From positions 1,302,001 to 1,366,000 of the forward strand of contig NZ_CP062231.1 of assembly GCF_024707525.1 (NCBI RefSeq): a DNA stretch of 64,000 bases, given 5' to 3'. Position 1 is the first letter of the stretch, and each line of letters begins with the position of its first letter. This DNA is from Rhizobium sp. TH2. Lineage in GTDB: Bacteria > Pseudomonadota > Alphaproteobacteria > Rhizobiales > Rhizobiaceae. The notes below the pieces were generated by a model. The model made no database searches, had not been told where the DNA came from, and saw only the letters and a program-made list of their open reading frames with translations. Positions 52,426 to 62,311 of the stretch are shown here, piece after piece. Made by a program: the position numbers and the translations under genes.

Positions 52426-53127
52426 ATGCGTATGACAGCGGCGACGGAACGGGGGGCGGAAGCGGCGGCACTTTCCGATGCCGAACTCATGGCGATGGCG
52501 CGGGAAGGGGACGAGACCGCGATGCGGGTCATCGTGCGGCGTCATAACCAGCAATTGTTTCGCCTCGCGCGTGCCGTTCTCCGCAACGATTCCGAGGCCG
52601 AGGACGTCGTGCAGGCGACCTATGTCAGCGCCTTCACCAACCTTGCCTCTTTCCGCAATCAATCCCAACTCGCGACCTGGCTCACGCGGATCGCGCTCAA
52701 CGAGGCGCTCGGCCGCCTGCGCAAGGCGCGTCGCACCACGGCACTGGAGGAACTCGACATGCCGTCAGGCAGCCGCAGCGCCAATCTCATTCAGTTCCCT
52801 TTGGCGATTTCCGCGCCCGATCCGGAAGCCGAGGCGGCGCGCAACCAGGCGCGGCGCCTGCTGGAACGCGCGGTCGACAGCCTGCCGCTCACCTTCCGCC
52901 CGGTATTCATCCTGCGCGACGTCCACGGCATGAACATCGAGGAGACCGCGTCGCTACTCGACCTCAAGCCGGAGACGGTCAAGACACGCCTGTTCCGCGC
53001 CCGCAAGCTGATGCGCGAGGCGATCGAAAAGGAACTCACTGGTTCGTTCGCCGCACTTTTCCCGTTCGATGGTATGCGTTGCGTGGCGATGGCCGATCGG
53101 GTGGTCGCGGCGCTCAAGGCGGGCTGA
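52426..53127 (+). CDS. ECF-type RNA polymerase sigma factor
   Basis: 233 residues. Region 2: RRHNQQLFRLARAVLRNDSE and EDVVQATYVSAFTNLASFRN with WLTRIALNEALGRLRK; region 4: LPLTFRPVFILRDVHGMNIE with ETVKTRLFRARKLMREAI. No EcfG-type signature or adjacent PhyR/NepR was seen, so this is a different ECF group. No anti-sigma gene adjoins; the DUF4142 and cupredoxin genes upstream are likely in the same transcript. Confidence 0.9.
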   Translation: MRMTAATERGAEAAALSDAELMAMAREGDETAMRVIVRRHNQQLFRLARAVLRNDSEAEDVVQATYVSAFTNLASFRNQSQLATWLTRIALNEALGRLRKARRTTALEELDMPSGSRSANLIQFPLAISAPDPEAEAARNQARRLLERAVDSLPLTFRPVFILRDVHGMNIEETASLLDLKPETVKTRLFRARKLMREAIEKELTGSFAALFPFDGMRCVAMADRVVAALKAG

Positions 53128-53654
53128 GGAAAGCCGCATGTCGCCGTCAGGGTGTCAGAAGCCACCCCCGTCTCACAGATCGAAATCCCCTCGACCAGAT
53201 TGATCTTACCCCTCAATTCGATCGCCATCTCGGTGATAGGGGCGGCGTCCAAGGTGAGATAGATGAACGTCGATTTGCCGACGACCTGCAAGCGACAAGT
53301 AGAGCGCTGCGCCGGATATTATTTGGCACGGGCTGCCTGATCCTGCTTGCTGAGCGGATGGCCAACGATCTCGATGCGACTCGATGACCGCAATCCTGCC
53401 CCACACCACGAAAACAGGCGGAAAAATCCGGGGAAAATCGCAAAAATTGTGGCGGCAAGAGTTGAACGCAAAAGGAAATACAGAAAATTATTTATGAATA
53501 TCAGTGAACTCTGATATTATCATGTTCTAATGGATTTATATTCATGCCGCGTTCATTATCAAAACCAAATAATGAGTAATACAGAGCGATATAGTTTCTG
53601 CGAGAGACAAAATCGAAGATCATCAACTATTTCTTCAAGCAACGGAGAATGAAA
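53128..53654. other. intergenic region with an RTX remnant
   Basis: 527 bases without an intact gene. It contains the RTX 3' fragment at 53178-53291 and a conspicuously AT-rich part (about 53465-53640) upstream of the secreted protein gene at 53655, containing repeated TTATTTATGAATAT/GATATTATCATG-like sequence. Confidence 0.6.
53178..53291 (-). pseudogene. RTX gene 3' fragment
   Basis: 38 codons reading QVVGKSTFIYLTLDAAPITE, then MAIELRGKINLVEGISI, match the last residues of RTX-U (GKSTFVYLNLDADPEAEMAI, then GKIKFVESDFSI). The stop that should follow is lost: TGA has become TGTGA, shifting the frame. No further similarity upstream, so this is the tail of a deleted tandem paralogue on the same strand. 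Confidence 0.7.
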
Positions 53655-54050
53655 ATGCTGAATATCAAGAATAGCAAAGTCGCATATGCAGCAATTCTCA
53701 CTGTTTTCGGTCTGCCCGGCATCGCCTCGGCTTGCGAAAATTGGGACCTCGGCCGCTCCTTTACCCTTTCGCAGGGCAATGGTGCTGTCGTGACCGTCAA
53801 GAATATCCAAAGGGAGGGCAGGAAACTCAGCGCCTCCGCGAAGTTCAGCGGCGGACGAGGCGATCTGGACGGCTCGATTTCGGCCAACGGCCGGTTCAAG
53901 TTCACCATCGACTGGGACAACGGATCGTCGGGCGTCTATACGGCGCATGTGGAAGATGACGGCGAAGTTGTCGATGGAAGAACCTACGACAGGACCAACA
54001 CCGCAAGCTGGTCGACCTGGACAATGCCCGCCATCGCCTGCGGCGATTGA
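53655..54050 (+). CDS. small exported protein, unknown family
   Basis: 131 residues from the ATG at 53655, seven bases after GGAG (53644-53647). A signal peptide ends near GIASA-CEN. The mature part is beta-rich (SFTLSQGNGAVVTVKNIQRE, SASAKFSGGRGDLDGSISAN) with two cysteines, one at the mature N-terminus and one near the C-terminus (AIACGD), likely disulfide-bonded. I do not recognise the family. It lies between an RTX fragment and RTX-U, and its upstream DNA is AT-rich. Confidence 0.72.
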   Translation: MLNIKNSKVAYAAILTVFGLPGIASACENWDLGRSFTLSQGNGAVVTVKNIQREGRKLSASAKFSGGRGDLDGSISANGRFKFTIDWDNGSSGVYTAHVEDDGEVVDGRTYDRTNTASWSTWTMPAIACGD

Positions 54051-54182
54051 GCCATCCCGCCGTCGGATCTGTGCGCGGGTGCGGCGGAAAATCTCCGCAC
54101 CCTCCCACTCAACCATTGGCGCGGGCCATTCCTGCCGATGGACAGAGACTCGGAATGGGTCGCGCAGAACATCCGCATCATC

Positions 54183-55253
54183 TCAAATCGAAAAATCGGA
54201 CTCAACGAACTTGATCTTGCCGGCAAACTGGATGGCCATTTCCGCCTCCGGATCGGCGTCGAGATTGAGGTAGACGAAGGTCGATTTGCCCGAAATCTGA
54301 TAGCGGATTTCGTCCGCTCCGGAAAAGTGCGACTTGCCGACGAAATCCAGTTCGCCTGGGATGAGGGTGGAAAAGTCGATGATATCACGGCCTTTATGGG
54401 AGAAGTCGCTGATCAGGTCGCGGCCGCTCACCTCCAGCGTGGAATCGCCGGCATTGACATAGATGAACTGGTCCGCGCCGCCGCCGCCGCTCAGGAGGTC
54501 CCGGCCCGCGCCGCCCTGGAAGCTCTCGTCGCTGGTGCCGCCCTTTACTGTGTCGTCACCGGCCCCCGCCACGAGCGTGCCGGTGATGCGTCCGAGGCGT
54601 CCGTCATAGATGTCGGACTGGTCGCCTAGAAAGGCGCCAAGCCGTATCAGGCCCGAATTTTCGATGTGGAGCGCACCATCGCCGATGTTTGTGATGCCCG
54701 ACGTGCTGCTCTTGATGGTGCCGCTGTTGGTGATCCATACGTCACCACTCGTCCCTTGCACCCAAATCCCTGCAGTATCACCGTTTATCATTCCGGTGTT
54801 TTCAAGGAAGACATCGTCAAGGGTTTCGAGGAAAATTCCGCGGAGGTCCGCATCGATCGTACCTGCGTTGGCAATGTAGCTCTCCGCACCATCTCCCAAG
54901 GAAAGTTGAAGCCCGTCCAAAGTCGCGAAGACCTTTCCGTGCATTTCGATCGTGTGTTCGGCGAAGTGTAGAGCAATCGCTGTACCGAGATAGCTTCGGA
55001 CCACGCTGGATTCGCCGAGATAGATGCTCATGTACAGCGATGGGGCGGTCGTGCCGATATCGAGGCAGAGGTTTTCAGAAATGACCTGGCCATCGATATG
55101 CAAGACGGTTCCGAAGCCGCCGGCCCTGATGGTGGTACTTCCGTCCGTCGAAGCCACCAGGACTCCTGATTTGACGAAGAGGGCATCATCTTGGCCGAGA
55201 TAGGCCCGGATGCCGGCGCCGATTGAATCCGAGTTGAAAATGTGCATTACCAT
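54183..55253 (-). CDS. RTX calcium-binding protein, beta-helix type (RTX-U)
   Basis: 356 residues from the ATG at 55253 (CGGGGAATCGAC upstream). MVMHIFNSDSIGAGIRAYLG pairs it with RTX-O. Rungs (IANAGTIDA, LENTGMINGD, ITNSGTIKSS, IENSGLIRL) to about 215; RTX turns at 228-262 (GAGRDLLSGGGGADQF); GRDLISDFSHKGRD; then a C-terminal GKSTFVYLNLDADPEAEMAI block ending VESDFSI, typical of M10 C-domain proteins. A decayed copy of its last 38 codons lies downstream at 53178. Confidence 0.88.
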   Translation of the reverse strand: MVMHIFNSDSIGAGIRAYLGQDDALFVKSGVLVASTDGSTTIRAGGFGTVLHIDGQVISENLCLDIGTTAPSLYMSIYLGESSVVRSYLGTAIALHFAEHTIEMHGKVFATLDGLQLSLGDGAESYIANAGTIDADLRGIFLETLDDVFLENTGMINGDTAGIWVQGTSGDVWITNSGTIKSSTSGITNIGDGALHIENSGLIRLGAFLGDQSDIYDGRLGRITGTLVAGAGDDTVKGGTSDESFQGGAGRDLLSGGGGADQFIYVNAGDSTLEVSGRDLISDFSHKGRDIIDFSTLIPGELDFVGKSHFSGADEIRYQISGKSTFVYLNLDADPEAEMAIQFAGKIKFVESDFSI

Positions 55254-55483
55254 GTCGATTCCCCGCGAAAACATAAAATTATGCGCGCAGAGCGGAATGC
55301 CGGCGCGATTGCACAGCCATCATCTACCGGAAATCGAGTTCCAGAAAAATTGGCAGGCGTAAGTTGAAGTGTCGTGACTCTTCGGCGTCAGGTTTTGACG
55401 TCGAGCTAATATAAAAAGCACAATACTGGCAAATATGGTCAAGTAAAGCGGGCGCCGGAAGAATGATTTGAAGGTCGGCTGAA

Positions 55484-57652
55484 CTACTCCACGCTCGCCA
55501 CCTTCTCCAGCCTCTTCAGCGGCTTGGCACCCTTCAACCGCTCCCCGATATCCTTCACGACCCTGGTGCTCGCCACGGTCAGCATGCGCGGGCGGACGAA
55601 CACCGGCGCGGCGTCGGCGGTTTCTTCGGTCTTCTCGACAACGGGCTTTTCCTTGTTCACCTGCTCGGCGATCTCGGGGGCGGGATCGGCGCCGGGAATC
55701 TCGCGGATAGGCAGGCCCTGATGGGCGTAGTCCATGACCAGCTTGAAGGTCATCGCCGGCAGCGAGCCGCCGGTCATGTTGTTGGAGGACGTATAGTCGT
55801 CGTTGCCGAACCAGACGGCGGCGGCGAAATTGCCGGTATAGCCACAGAACCAGGCGTCGCGATAGCCTTGCGTCGTGCCCGTCTTGCCGCCGGTCAGCAC
55901 GCCATCGACGGCCGCCTTGCGGGCGGTGCCGACATAGGGAATGCGGGTCAGCATGTGGTTCATGTAGTCGGCGGCCTGCTGCGTGAGCACCCGTTTGGCG
56001 GGTGGGGCGTCACGGTCGAAATCGTAGAGCACGTTGCCACCGTAATCGGTGATCTGGCTGATGCCGTGACGGCGCGACTCCAGGCCGCCTGCCGGAAAGA
56101 CGGCATAGGCCGTGGCCTGATCCATGACGGTGACCTCGGACGAACCGAGCGGGATCGTCACGTCGTTGCGCAGCGGTGTCTCGACGCCGAACTTTTTCGC
56201 CAGCGCCACGATCTGGTCCATCGGCTTCTTGCCGAATTTTTCCTTGGTGAGGCGCACGGGAATGGTGTTGATCGATTTCGCGATCGCCGTCTGGATGTCG
56301 ATCCGGCCGGCATAGCTGTTGCCGTAATTGCCCGGGCACCAGTTGCCCCAGCAGATCGGCGCATCGACGATCGGCGTCGTGGGTGTCAGGCCTTTTTCCA
56401 TCGCCAGCGAATAGGTATAGACCTTGAACGACGAGCCGGGCTGGCGCAGCGCCTTGGTGGCGCGGTTAAACTGGTTCTCGCCATAGTCGCGGCCGCCCAC
56501 CATGGCGCGCACGGCGCCGCCGTTCTCGATCACCACCATCGCGCCCTGCTTGACACGGTAGGTCTCGCCGTACTGGCGCAGGCCCGTCTCGACGGCCTGC
56601 TCGGCCGCATGTTGCAGCCCGGCATCAAGCGTGGTGCGCACAACAAGCGTATGGTCGGAGAAGTCTTGGCTGCGGGCCACATCCAGCGTCTGCTCATAGG
56701 CCCAGTCGAGGAAGAAATCGGGCGCCTCCTTGGTGCTGCGATCGACGGCGGTTGCGGGATGGCGGCGGGCATCGATCACCTCGCCCTCGGTCATCAGGCC
56801 ACCCTGGACGAGGTTGGTCAGCACCTCGTTGGCGCGGGCGCGGGCAGCGGGCAGGTTGACGTGGGGGGCGTATTTCGCCGGGGCCTTGAACAGGCCGGCG
56901 ATCATGGCCGACTCGGCGAGCGTGAGGTCGGGGAGTTCCTTGTTGAAATAGAACCGCGCGGCAGCCGCCGCGCCAAACGTGCCGCCGCCCATATAGGCGC
57001 GGTCGAGATAAAGCGAGAGAATCTCCTTCTTCGTCATATGCGTCTCGATCCACAGCGCCAGGAAGGCTTCCTTGATCTTGCGGTCGAAGGAGCGCTCGTT
57101 GGAGAGGAACAGGTTCTTGGCGAGCTGCTGTGTCAGCGTCGAACCACCCTGGACGACGCCGCCGGCGCGGGCGTTTTCGCTGACCGCGCGGAACAGGCCG
57201 AGGAAATCGATGCCGAAATGCTCGAAGAAACGACGGTCCTCGGTCGCCAGCACCGCCTTGACCAGATGATCCGGCAGCTCGTCGATCGGCACGGAATCCT
57301 CATGGATGATGCCGCGATGGCCGATGACATTGCCGTAGCGATCAAGGAAGGTGACGGCGAAATCCGATTTCTTGCGCCAGTCGCTCTTGGCGATCTCGAA
57401 GGCGGGCTTGGCGAGCGCCAGCATGGCGATCATGCCGACGGCGCCCCAGGTCAGCGCTTCGCCCGCGAGTTCGACCGGGATGCGCTTCCAGCCCTTGACG
57501 CGGAAACGCCGGAAAAAGATGGTGATCTCTTCCCATAAGTCGAGGAAACGAAAGCCGGCGGCCCAGAGCGTGGAGTCGAGCCAGGCATCGAGCCGCAGGA
57601 AGAAATGGCTCTTGAGACGCTTGTTCTTCAGGTCTTCGCCGTCGTCGGCCAT
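55484..57652 (-). CDS. class A penicillin-binding protein (PBP1A-like)
   Basis: 722 residues from the ATG at 57652 ([20 protein letters not shown]); a start 31 codons earlier is less likely. One membrane anchor ([17 protein letters not shown]). Glycosyltransferase: [12 protein letters not shown] near 140, [31 protein letters not shown]. Transpeptidase: PGSSFK (nucleophile Ser), KSINT, and GGKTGTT. The C-terminus is proline/glutamate-rich. Builds and cross-links peptidoglycan in the periplasm. Complete. Confidence 0.95.
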   Translation of the reverse strand: MADDGEDLKNKRLKSHFFLRLDAWLDSTLWAAGFRFLDLWEEITIFFRRFRVKGWKRIPVELAGEALTWGAVGMIAMLALAKPAFEIAKSDWRKKSDFAVTFLDRYGNVIGHRGIIHEDSVPIDELPDHLVKAVLATEDRRFFEHFGIDFLGLFRAVSENARAGGVVQGGSTLTQQLAKNLFLSNERSFDRKIKEAFLALWIETHMTKKEILSLYLDRAYMGGGTFGAAAAARFYFNKELPDLTLAESAMIAGLFKAPAKYAPHVNLPAARARANEVLTNLVQGGLMTEGEVIDARRHPATAVDRSTKEAPDFFLDWAYEQTLDVARSQDFSDHTLVVRTTLDAGLQHAAEQAVETGLRQYGETYRVKQGAMVVIENGGAVRAMVGGRDYGENQFNRATKALRQPGSSFKVYTYSLAMEKGLTPTTPIVDAPICWGNWCPGNYGNSYAGRIDIQTAIAKSINTIPVRLTKEKFGKKPMDQIVALAKKFGVETPLRNDVTIPLGSSEVTVMDQATAYAVFPAGGLESRRHGISQITDYGGNVLYDFDRDAPPAKRVLTQQAADYMNHMLTRIPYVGTARKAAVDGVLTGGKTGTTQGYRDAWFCGYTGNFAAAVWFGNDDYTSSNNMTGGSLPAMTFKLVMDYAHQGLPIREIPGADPAPEIAEQVNKEKPVVEKTEETADAAPVFVRPRMLTVASTRVVKDIGERLKGAKPLKRLEKVASVE

Positions 57653-57781
57653 TGCAGAATCCCAGGTAATACTGGCCAAAGTCGGCGCTTGGGTATAAAC
57701 GCTGCGGCCTTGCCAGATGTTTGCCGATTTTCGCCCAAACAGCAAGAAGAAGACGTTTCACGCAGGACACGAATTCGCGAT

Positions 57782-58264
57782 ATGATTGAACCTGTTCCAT
57801 TCTGGAAACAAAAGACGCTTCGCGAGATGAGTGACGCGGAATGGGAGAGCCTGTGCGACGGCTGCGGCCGTTGCTGTCTCAACAAGCTCGAATACGAGGA
57901 TACAGGCGAGATCGTCTGGACCGACATCCGCTGCAAGCTGCTCGACGGCGACAGCTGTCGCTGCACCAACTATCCCAACCGCAAGGACTTCGTGCCCGAT
58001 TGTATCCGGCTGACCGTCGAGGAGGTCGAGACGCTGACCTGGCTGCCGCCGACCTGCGGCTACCGGCTGGTGAAGGAAGGCCGCGACCTCTACTGGTGGC
58101 ACCCGCTGCTCTCCGGCGATCCTGACACGGTACATGCCGCCGGCATCTCGGTGCGCGACCGGACGGTGGATGAGACCGATGTGGATTGGGACGACTACGA
58201 GGATCACGAAGTGGCCTGGCCGGGCGAGGTGCCGGAGAGTGCGCGGGCGAAGCAGAAGGCTTGA
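57782..58264 (+). CDS. YcgN-family cysteine cluster protein (UPF0260)
   Basis: 160 residues from the ATG at 57782. Four-cysteine cluster [14 protein letters not shown] near 25-38, [17 protein letters not shown] near 52-67, DCIRLT, and [10 protein letters not shown] match UPF0260/YcgN, a small family likely binding a metal or iron-sulfur cluster. Divergent from the penicillin-binding protein gene with a 129-base shared promoter that has a GTTTCACGCAG sequence (57757). Confidence 0.92.
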   Translation: MIEPVPFWKQKTLREMSDAEWESLCDGCGRCCLNKLEYEDTGEIVWTDIRCKLLDGDSCRCTNYPNRKDFVPDCIRLTVEEVETLTWLPPTCGYRLVKEGRDLYWWHPLLSGDPDTVHAAGISVRDRTVDETDVDWDDYEDHEVAWPGEVPESARAKQKA

Positions 58265-58298
58265 ACGGGCCGTACGACACGCTACCGGGAAGGACAGG

Positions 58299-58922
58299 AT
58301 GAGCAGCGAACGCCACACGCATTGGGAAAATGTCTACTCGACCAAGGGCGAGGCCGATGTCAGCTGGTTCCAGGAGACGCCGGCGATATCGCTTGAACTG
58401 CTGGCACTCGCGGATGCGAGGCCCGAAAATGCGGTCATCGATGTCGGCGGCGGGGCGTCGAGGCTGGTCGATAGCCTGCTGGACAAGGGTTTCACCGATC
58501 TCGCCGTTCTCGATCTCTCGGAGGCGGCCCTTGCCGCGGCGCGGGCACGGCTGGGCAAGAAGGGCGACGCCGTCGAGTGGATCGCCGCCGATGCGACGGC
58601 GTGGGAGCCGAGCGAGGCTGCCTATGACATCTGGCACGACCGGGCGGCCTTCCACTTCCTCACCGAGCCGGAGGATCAGGCCGCGTATATCGAACGGCTG
58701 ACACGCGGGCTCCGGATGGGCGGCCATGCGATCATCGGAACCTTTGCACCCGATGGACCCGAGAAATGCAGCGGCCTGCCTGTGGCCCGGCACGACGCGG
58801 CCTCGCTTGGCGGGCTGCTTGGCCCGGGGTTTGCGCTGATCGATCACCGGCGCCACCAACACGCCACGCCGTGGGGCAGTATCCAGAAGTTCCAGTTCTC
58901 GACCTTCCGGCGCGACGGCTAA
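58299..58922 (+). CDS. class I SAM-dependent methyltransferase
   Basis: 207 residues, ATG after GGGAAGGACAGG. HWENVYSTKGEADVSWFQET at the start, AVIDVGGGASRLVDSLLDKG (SAM motif I, near 46-65), LAVLDLSEAALAAAR, and DIWHDRAAFHFLTEPED belong to the TehB-like/thiopurine-type small methyltransferases. SAM use is certain; the substrate is not. Confidence 0.88.
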   Translation: MSSERHTHWENVYSTKGEADVSWFQETPAISLELLALADARPENAVIDVGGGASRLVDSLLDKGFTDLAVLDLSEAALAAARARLGKKGDAVEWIAADATAWEPSEAAYDIWHDRAAFHFLTEPEDQAAYIERLTRGLRMGGHAIIGTFAPDGPEKCSGLPVARHDAASLGGLLGPGFALIDHRRHQHATPWGSIQKFQFSTFRRDG

Positions 58923-59032
58923 CGGGCGCTTCGCCGGCAATTGCGGGCAGTCGGTCGATGATGTGCTGGTCGGGCCAACCAGCCTCGGACAAGCGCTGCC
59001 GCATAGCGTTCCTGCCCAAACAGGAGCCTCCC

Positions 59033-60061
59033 ATGACGCAGCAAAACCCGGATGCATTCATCGATACGCTGATCACGGCGCCGAATCTTGCCGCCGTCCG
59101 CAGCATGGCCGACGACGCGCTGGCAATGAAGGATGTGACCGCACAGCGCCGCACGGTGGCTCTCGGGAGTCTCGCGAGCCCGTTCTTCGTGCCAAGCGCC
59201 AAGGCGCCGGGGCAGATGCAGCTCAATACGCTTCAGCTGCAATATTTCCTCGCCCAGGCGCGCGCCTCGGCAGCGCAGACGAACTCGGAGCGCGTGATCG
59301 TATCCGCGCCGATGAAATCCGGCTCGACCTTCATTTCGGCCGCGCTGGGCCATGCCTTGCAGCTGCCGAAGATGAGCCTTCTGATGCTGCTCGCCAGGCC
59401 CTACGATTATGCCGTTCTGGGCGCTGCCGCGCGGCCGCACGAAATCGATGAGCTGGCGCTGCTTAACGCCTGCCTGACCCCCAATGGCTTCGTGGCGCAT
59501 CACCACATGGTGTGCACGCCGTTCCTGGCGCGGCAGGCGGAACTCTACAACCTCAAATTCGTGCTGATGAAGCGCAATATCTTCGATTGCCTGATCTCGC
59601 TGGACGATTTCTGCCTCAAGAATCTCGGTGAAGTCGATGGCAGCAATGTATCGGCTTATACCGAACTCAGCCTGCCGCGATACTGGTCGAAGATGGAATT
59701 CGAAGAGCGGATGAATCATCTGCTCGACCGTTCGCTGATGACGTATGTCCATTACCACGTGTCATGGGCGCTGCTGGAACGGGCTGGCCTGATCAAGCCA
59801 TTCTGGATTTCCTACGAAAATGAGCTGATCGGCGACAAGGCGGAACTGGCGACACGCCTCAGCACGTGGCTCGGCTATGGTGCGGATGTGGCCGAGCGAC
59901 TGTCGATGGCCTTCGAGCACGGAAAAGGCGACGCCGGAACGCATTTCAACAAGGGCGTTGCCGGGCGCGGAAGCGTGATCCAGGGCGCGGCGCGCAAGCG
60001 AGTTGTCGATACGTTCGAAGCCTATAGCGACCTGGCGGACTGGCGCCAAATTCTTGGGTGA
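59033..60061 (+). CDS. sulfotransferase-like protein, paralogue 1
   Basis: 342 residues from the ATG at 59033 (CAGGAGCCTCCC). A helical N-domain (about 1-95) precedes a P-loop-like RVIVSAPMKSGSTFISAALG (about 98-117), the 5'-phosphosulfate loop of PAPS-dependent sulfotransferases, and the LMKRNIFDCLIS 3'-phosphate motif near 180. C-terminal FNKGVAGRG is shared with paralogue 2. Acceptor unknown; cytoplasmic. First of three tandem relatives. Confidence 0.82.
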   Translation: MTQQNPDAFIDTLITAPNLAAVRSMADDALAMKDVTAQRRTVALGSLASPFFVPSAKAPGQMQLNTLQLQYFLAQARASAAQTNSERVIVSAPMKSGSTFISAALGHALQLPKMSLLMLLARPYDYAVLGAAARPHEIDELALLNACLTPNGFVAHHHMVCTPFLARQAELYNLKFVLMKRNIFDCLISLDDFCLKNLGEVDGSNVSAYTELSLPRYWSKMEFEERMNHLLDRSLMTYVHYHVSWALLERAGLIKPFWISYENELIGDKAELATRLSTWLGYGADVAERLSMAFEHGKGDAGTHFNKGVAGRGSVIQGAARKRVVDTFEAYSDLADWRQILG

Positions 60062-60157
60062 GAGCGGTGGGCTGTAACGACGCAAGCCCGTCGCGCCAGT
60101 CCCGGGAAAGGCTTGGGCACTAATCTGGCCGCACCGTCCATTATGATAGGCTCATCC

Positions 60158-61216
60158 ATGAACAATCTGGCTAGGAAAGACGCGCTCGACGAAGAGATCG
60201 TTCCGTTCCTGGGAGAGTTCGCGCTTGTGAGCGATGCTGCCGAACTGAAGTCGCTGGGCAATGGATTTCTCGGTCGTTTTCCGCCGCAGCGCAGGCTTGA
60301 AATCGCCTCCGTGCTGACTTGGTCGAATCCGTTTTTCCTCGCCGATATTCCTGTTGAGGCGGCGCAAAAGCTCAAGCTCAATCTTGATCAGTTCGCCGAA
60401 TTCGTCATGCGCGCCAAGTTGACCGCGAGCCGGGCAAGGCAGCTTAACGTACTGGTCGCCTGCGCGCCGAAATCGGCCTCGACTTTCATCGAGAATGCGC
60501 TCAGAAAGGCGCTCGGCCTGCCGTCGGTCAGCCTTTTCACAGCCACGCCCACGGCATTTGCGGGCACGACCCTTGGCGCCAACCTGCGTGAGCAGGAAGC
60601 CGACGAGCTCGCGCTGATACGGTCTGGCCTGAATGGCCTCGGCTATGTCGCCCAGCATCACATGCGCTGCACGCCCTACTTCGCCCAGATGATGGGTATC
60701 TATAATATCCGTCCGATCGTCACGCACCGCAACCTGTTCGACACGATCGTCTCACTCGACGACATGGTCATGACCAACAGAACTGGCGAAGCGCTGGACG
60801 CCCAGAAGTATTTCGGCGACGGCCTTCCGGCGAATTACGCACGCCTCGACGTCGAGGACCGGCTGACGATCCTCGCGCAGCGCAACGCCGCATGGTTCAT
60901 CCAGTTCTTCGTAAGCTGGAAGAAATGCGAACGGGCCGGGCTGATCAAGCCGCTCTGGATTTCCTATGAGCAGGATTTCCTCGGCGACAAGGCGGTGCTG
61001 GCCGCGCGGGTGAGCCGCCATCTCGGCACCGAATTCGCCGACCCAGTGAAGCTTGCCGACGCCTTCGAGGATAAGCGTGACGCCGATGCGCGGCGCTTCA
61101 ACAAGGGGGTCGCCGGCCGCGGTCGTGAGATGCCGGAATCGGTGCGGGAGATCATCCTCAAGACCGCAGGCTACTATCGCGACGAGGAAGATATTTCGCC
61201 GCTGATCGGCGATTGA
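60158..61216 (+). CDS. sulfotransferase-like protein, paralogue 2
   Basis: 352 residues from the ATG at 60158, giving MNNLARKDALDEEI, which aligns with paralogue 3 (MDNLARKDDQ). The cofactor loop reads LVACAPKSASTFIENALRKA (KSAST instead of KSGST, still plausible), and HRNLFDTIVSLDD keeps the Arg and Ser of the 3'-phosphate site. C-terminal FNKGVAGRGREMPESVREII. Probably active; no obvious link to RTX genes. Confidence 0.82.
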   Translation: MNNLARKDALDEEIVPFLGEFALVSDAAELKSLGNGFLGRFPPQRRLEIASVLTWSNPFFLADIPVEAAQKLKLNLDQFAEFVMRAKLTASRARQLNVLVACAPKSASTFIENALRKALGLPSVSLFTATPTAFAGTTLGANLREQEADELALIRSGLNGLGYVAQHHMRCTPYFAQMMGIYNIRPIVTHRNLFDTIVSLDDMVMTNRTGEALDAQKYFGDGLPANYARLDVEDRLTILAQRNAAWFIQFFVSWKKCERAGLIKPLWISYEQDFLGDKAVLAARVSRHLGTEFADPVKLADAFEDKRDADARRFNKGVAGRGREMPESVREIILKTAGYYRDEEDISPLIGD

Positions 61217-61312
61217 CGCCTGCCGATTCCGGGCATCGGCCAAGCGCCAGTCTGGGGAAAGGCTCGGGCCATAGAATTCGGGATATTGGTTCATTGAAAG
61301 GGATGAGACGGC

Positions 61313-62311
61313 ATGGACAATCTGGCGAGAAAAGACGATCAGGCACAGGAATTCGGTTCTTTCCTGCACGCGATATCGTCGGTTTCCGATGTGGCGGCCC
61401 TCGATGCGATGTGCCATGATTTTCTCTACCGGCAGCCGCCGCAGCAGGGCCTCGAATATTCCGCCGGCATGACCTGGGCCAACCCCTTCTTCCTGCCCAA
61501 CATTCCGCGCGAGAGCCTGGATTTGCTGGCGCTCGACCGCGGCTATTTCGCCGAAATGGTGATGCGCGCCAAGCTCACCGCGGCCCGCAACGACCGCCTC
61601 AACGTGCTTGTGACCGCTGCCCCCGGCGCGGCGCCCGATTTCCTCGACGGCGCGCTGTCGATCGCGCTTGGCCTGCTGACCGCCAACATCGTCGCCGGTG
61701 CCGCCGAGCCGGTGCTGCTCGGCGCCTCGACGCTCGACCAGGAGCCCGATGAATTCGCGCTGATCCGCGAAGGCCTGATGATGGGCGCGGGCTACGTGGC
61801 CCGCCATGCCGCCCGCTGCACGCCCTACGCGGCGCGCATGCTGGCGCTCTACAACATCCGCCCGGTGGTCGTCACCCGCAACATCTTCGACACGATCGCG
61901 GAGATCGAAGTGGCTGCATTGACCGACGGCAGCGCTGTGGCCGCGATGATGCCGGCGGGCTTTGCCAGCCTCGGCCGCGAGGACCGGCTGATGCTGGTCG
62001 CCGGACGCTTCGCCGCCTGGATCGCCGAGTTCCACCTCTCGTGGAAGCGGGCCGAGCGCGAAGGCCTGGTCAAGCCGCTGTTTCTCTCCTACGAGGCTGA
62101 CTTCCTCGGCGATAGGCACCTTGCAGCCCGTAAGCTCGCGGAATTCCTCGGACCCAAGGCCAATGCGATGCGGCTTTCGGCGGTGCTCGACGAACGCGAA
62201 ATTCCGGCTGCCGGCGCTGGCGAGACCTTGCCTGCCGCGGTGCGCGATATGGTCGCCCGGATCGTGCGCGGCTATGCCGGCGAGGAAGATTTGTCGGCGC
62301 TGCTCGACTAA
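61313..62311 (+). CDS. sulfotransferase-like protein, paralogue 3, degenerate motif
   Basis: 332 residues; starts MDNLARKDDQAQEFGSFLHA after AAGGGATGAGACGG. It aligns end to end with paralogue 2 (MTWANPFFLPNIP, MVMRAKLTAARNDRLNVLVT), but the cofactor loop reads APGAAPDFLDGALS, lacking Lys, Ser and Thr of KS.ST, and RNIFDTIAEI lacks the conserved Ser. The reading frame is intact, so it may have a non-catalytic role or be an early pseudogene. Its stop overlaps the convergent MmcQ gene by four bases. Confidence 0.8.
   Translation: MDNLARKDDQAQEFGSFLHAISSVSDVAALDAMCHDFLYRQPPQQGLEYSAGMTWANPFFLPNIPRESLDLLALDRGYFAEMVMRAKLTAARNDRLNVLVTAAPGAAPDFLDGALSIALGLLTANIVAGAAEPVLLGASTLDQEPDEFALIREGLMMGAGYVARHAARCTPYAARMLALYNIRPVVVTRNIFDTIAEIEVAALTDGSAVAAMMPAGFASLGREDRLMLVAGRFAAWIAEFHLSWKRAEREGLVKPLFLSYEADFLGDRHLAARKLAEFLGPKANAMRLSAVLDEREIPAAGAGETLPAAVRDMVARIVRGYAGEEDLSALLD

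Noticed and set aside
55721..57538. 605-codon frame opposite the penicillin-binding protein gene
   Set aside because: Shadow of a long GC-rich gene; the minus strand holds all PBP catalytic motifs in order.
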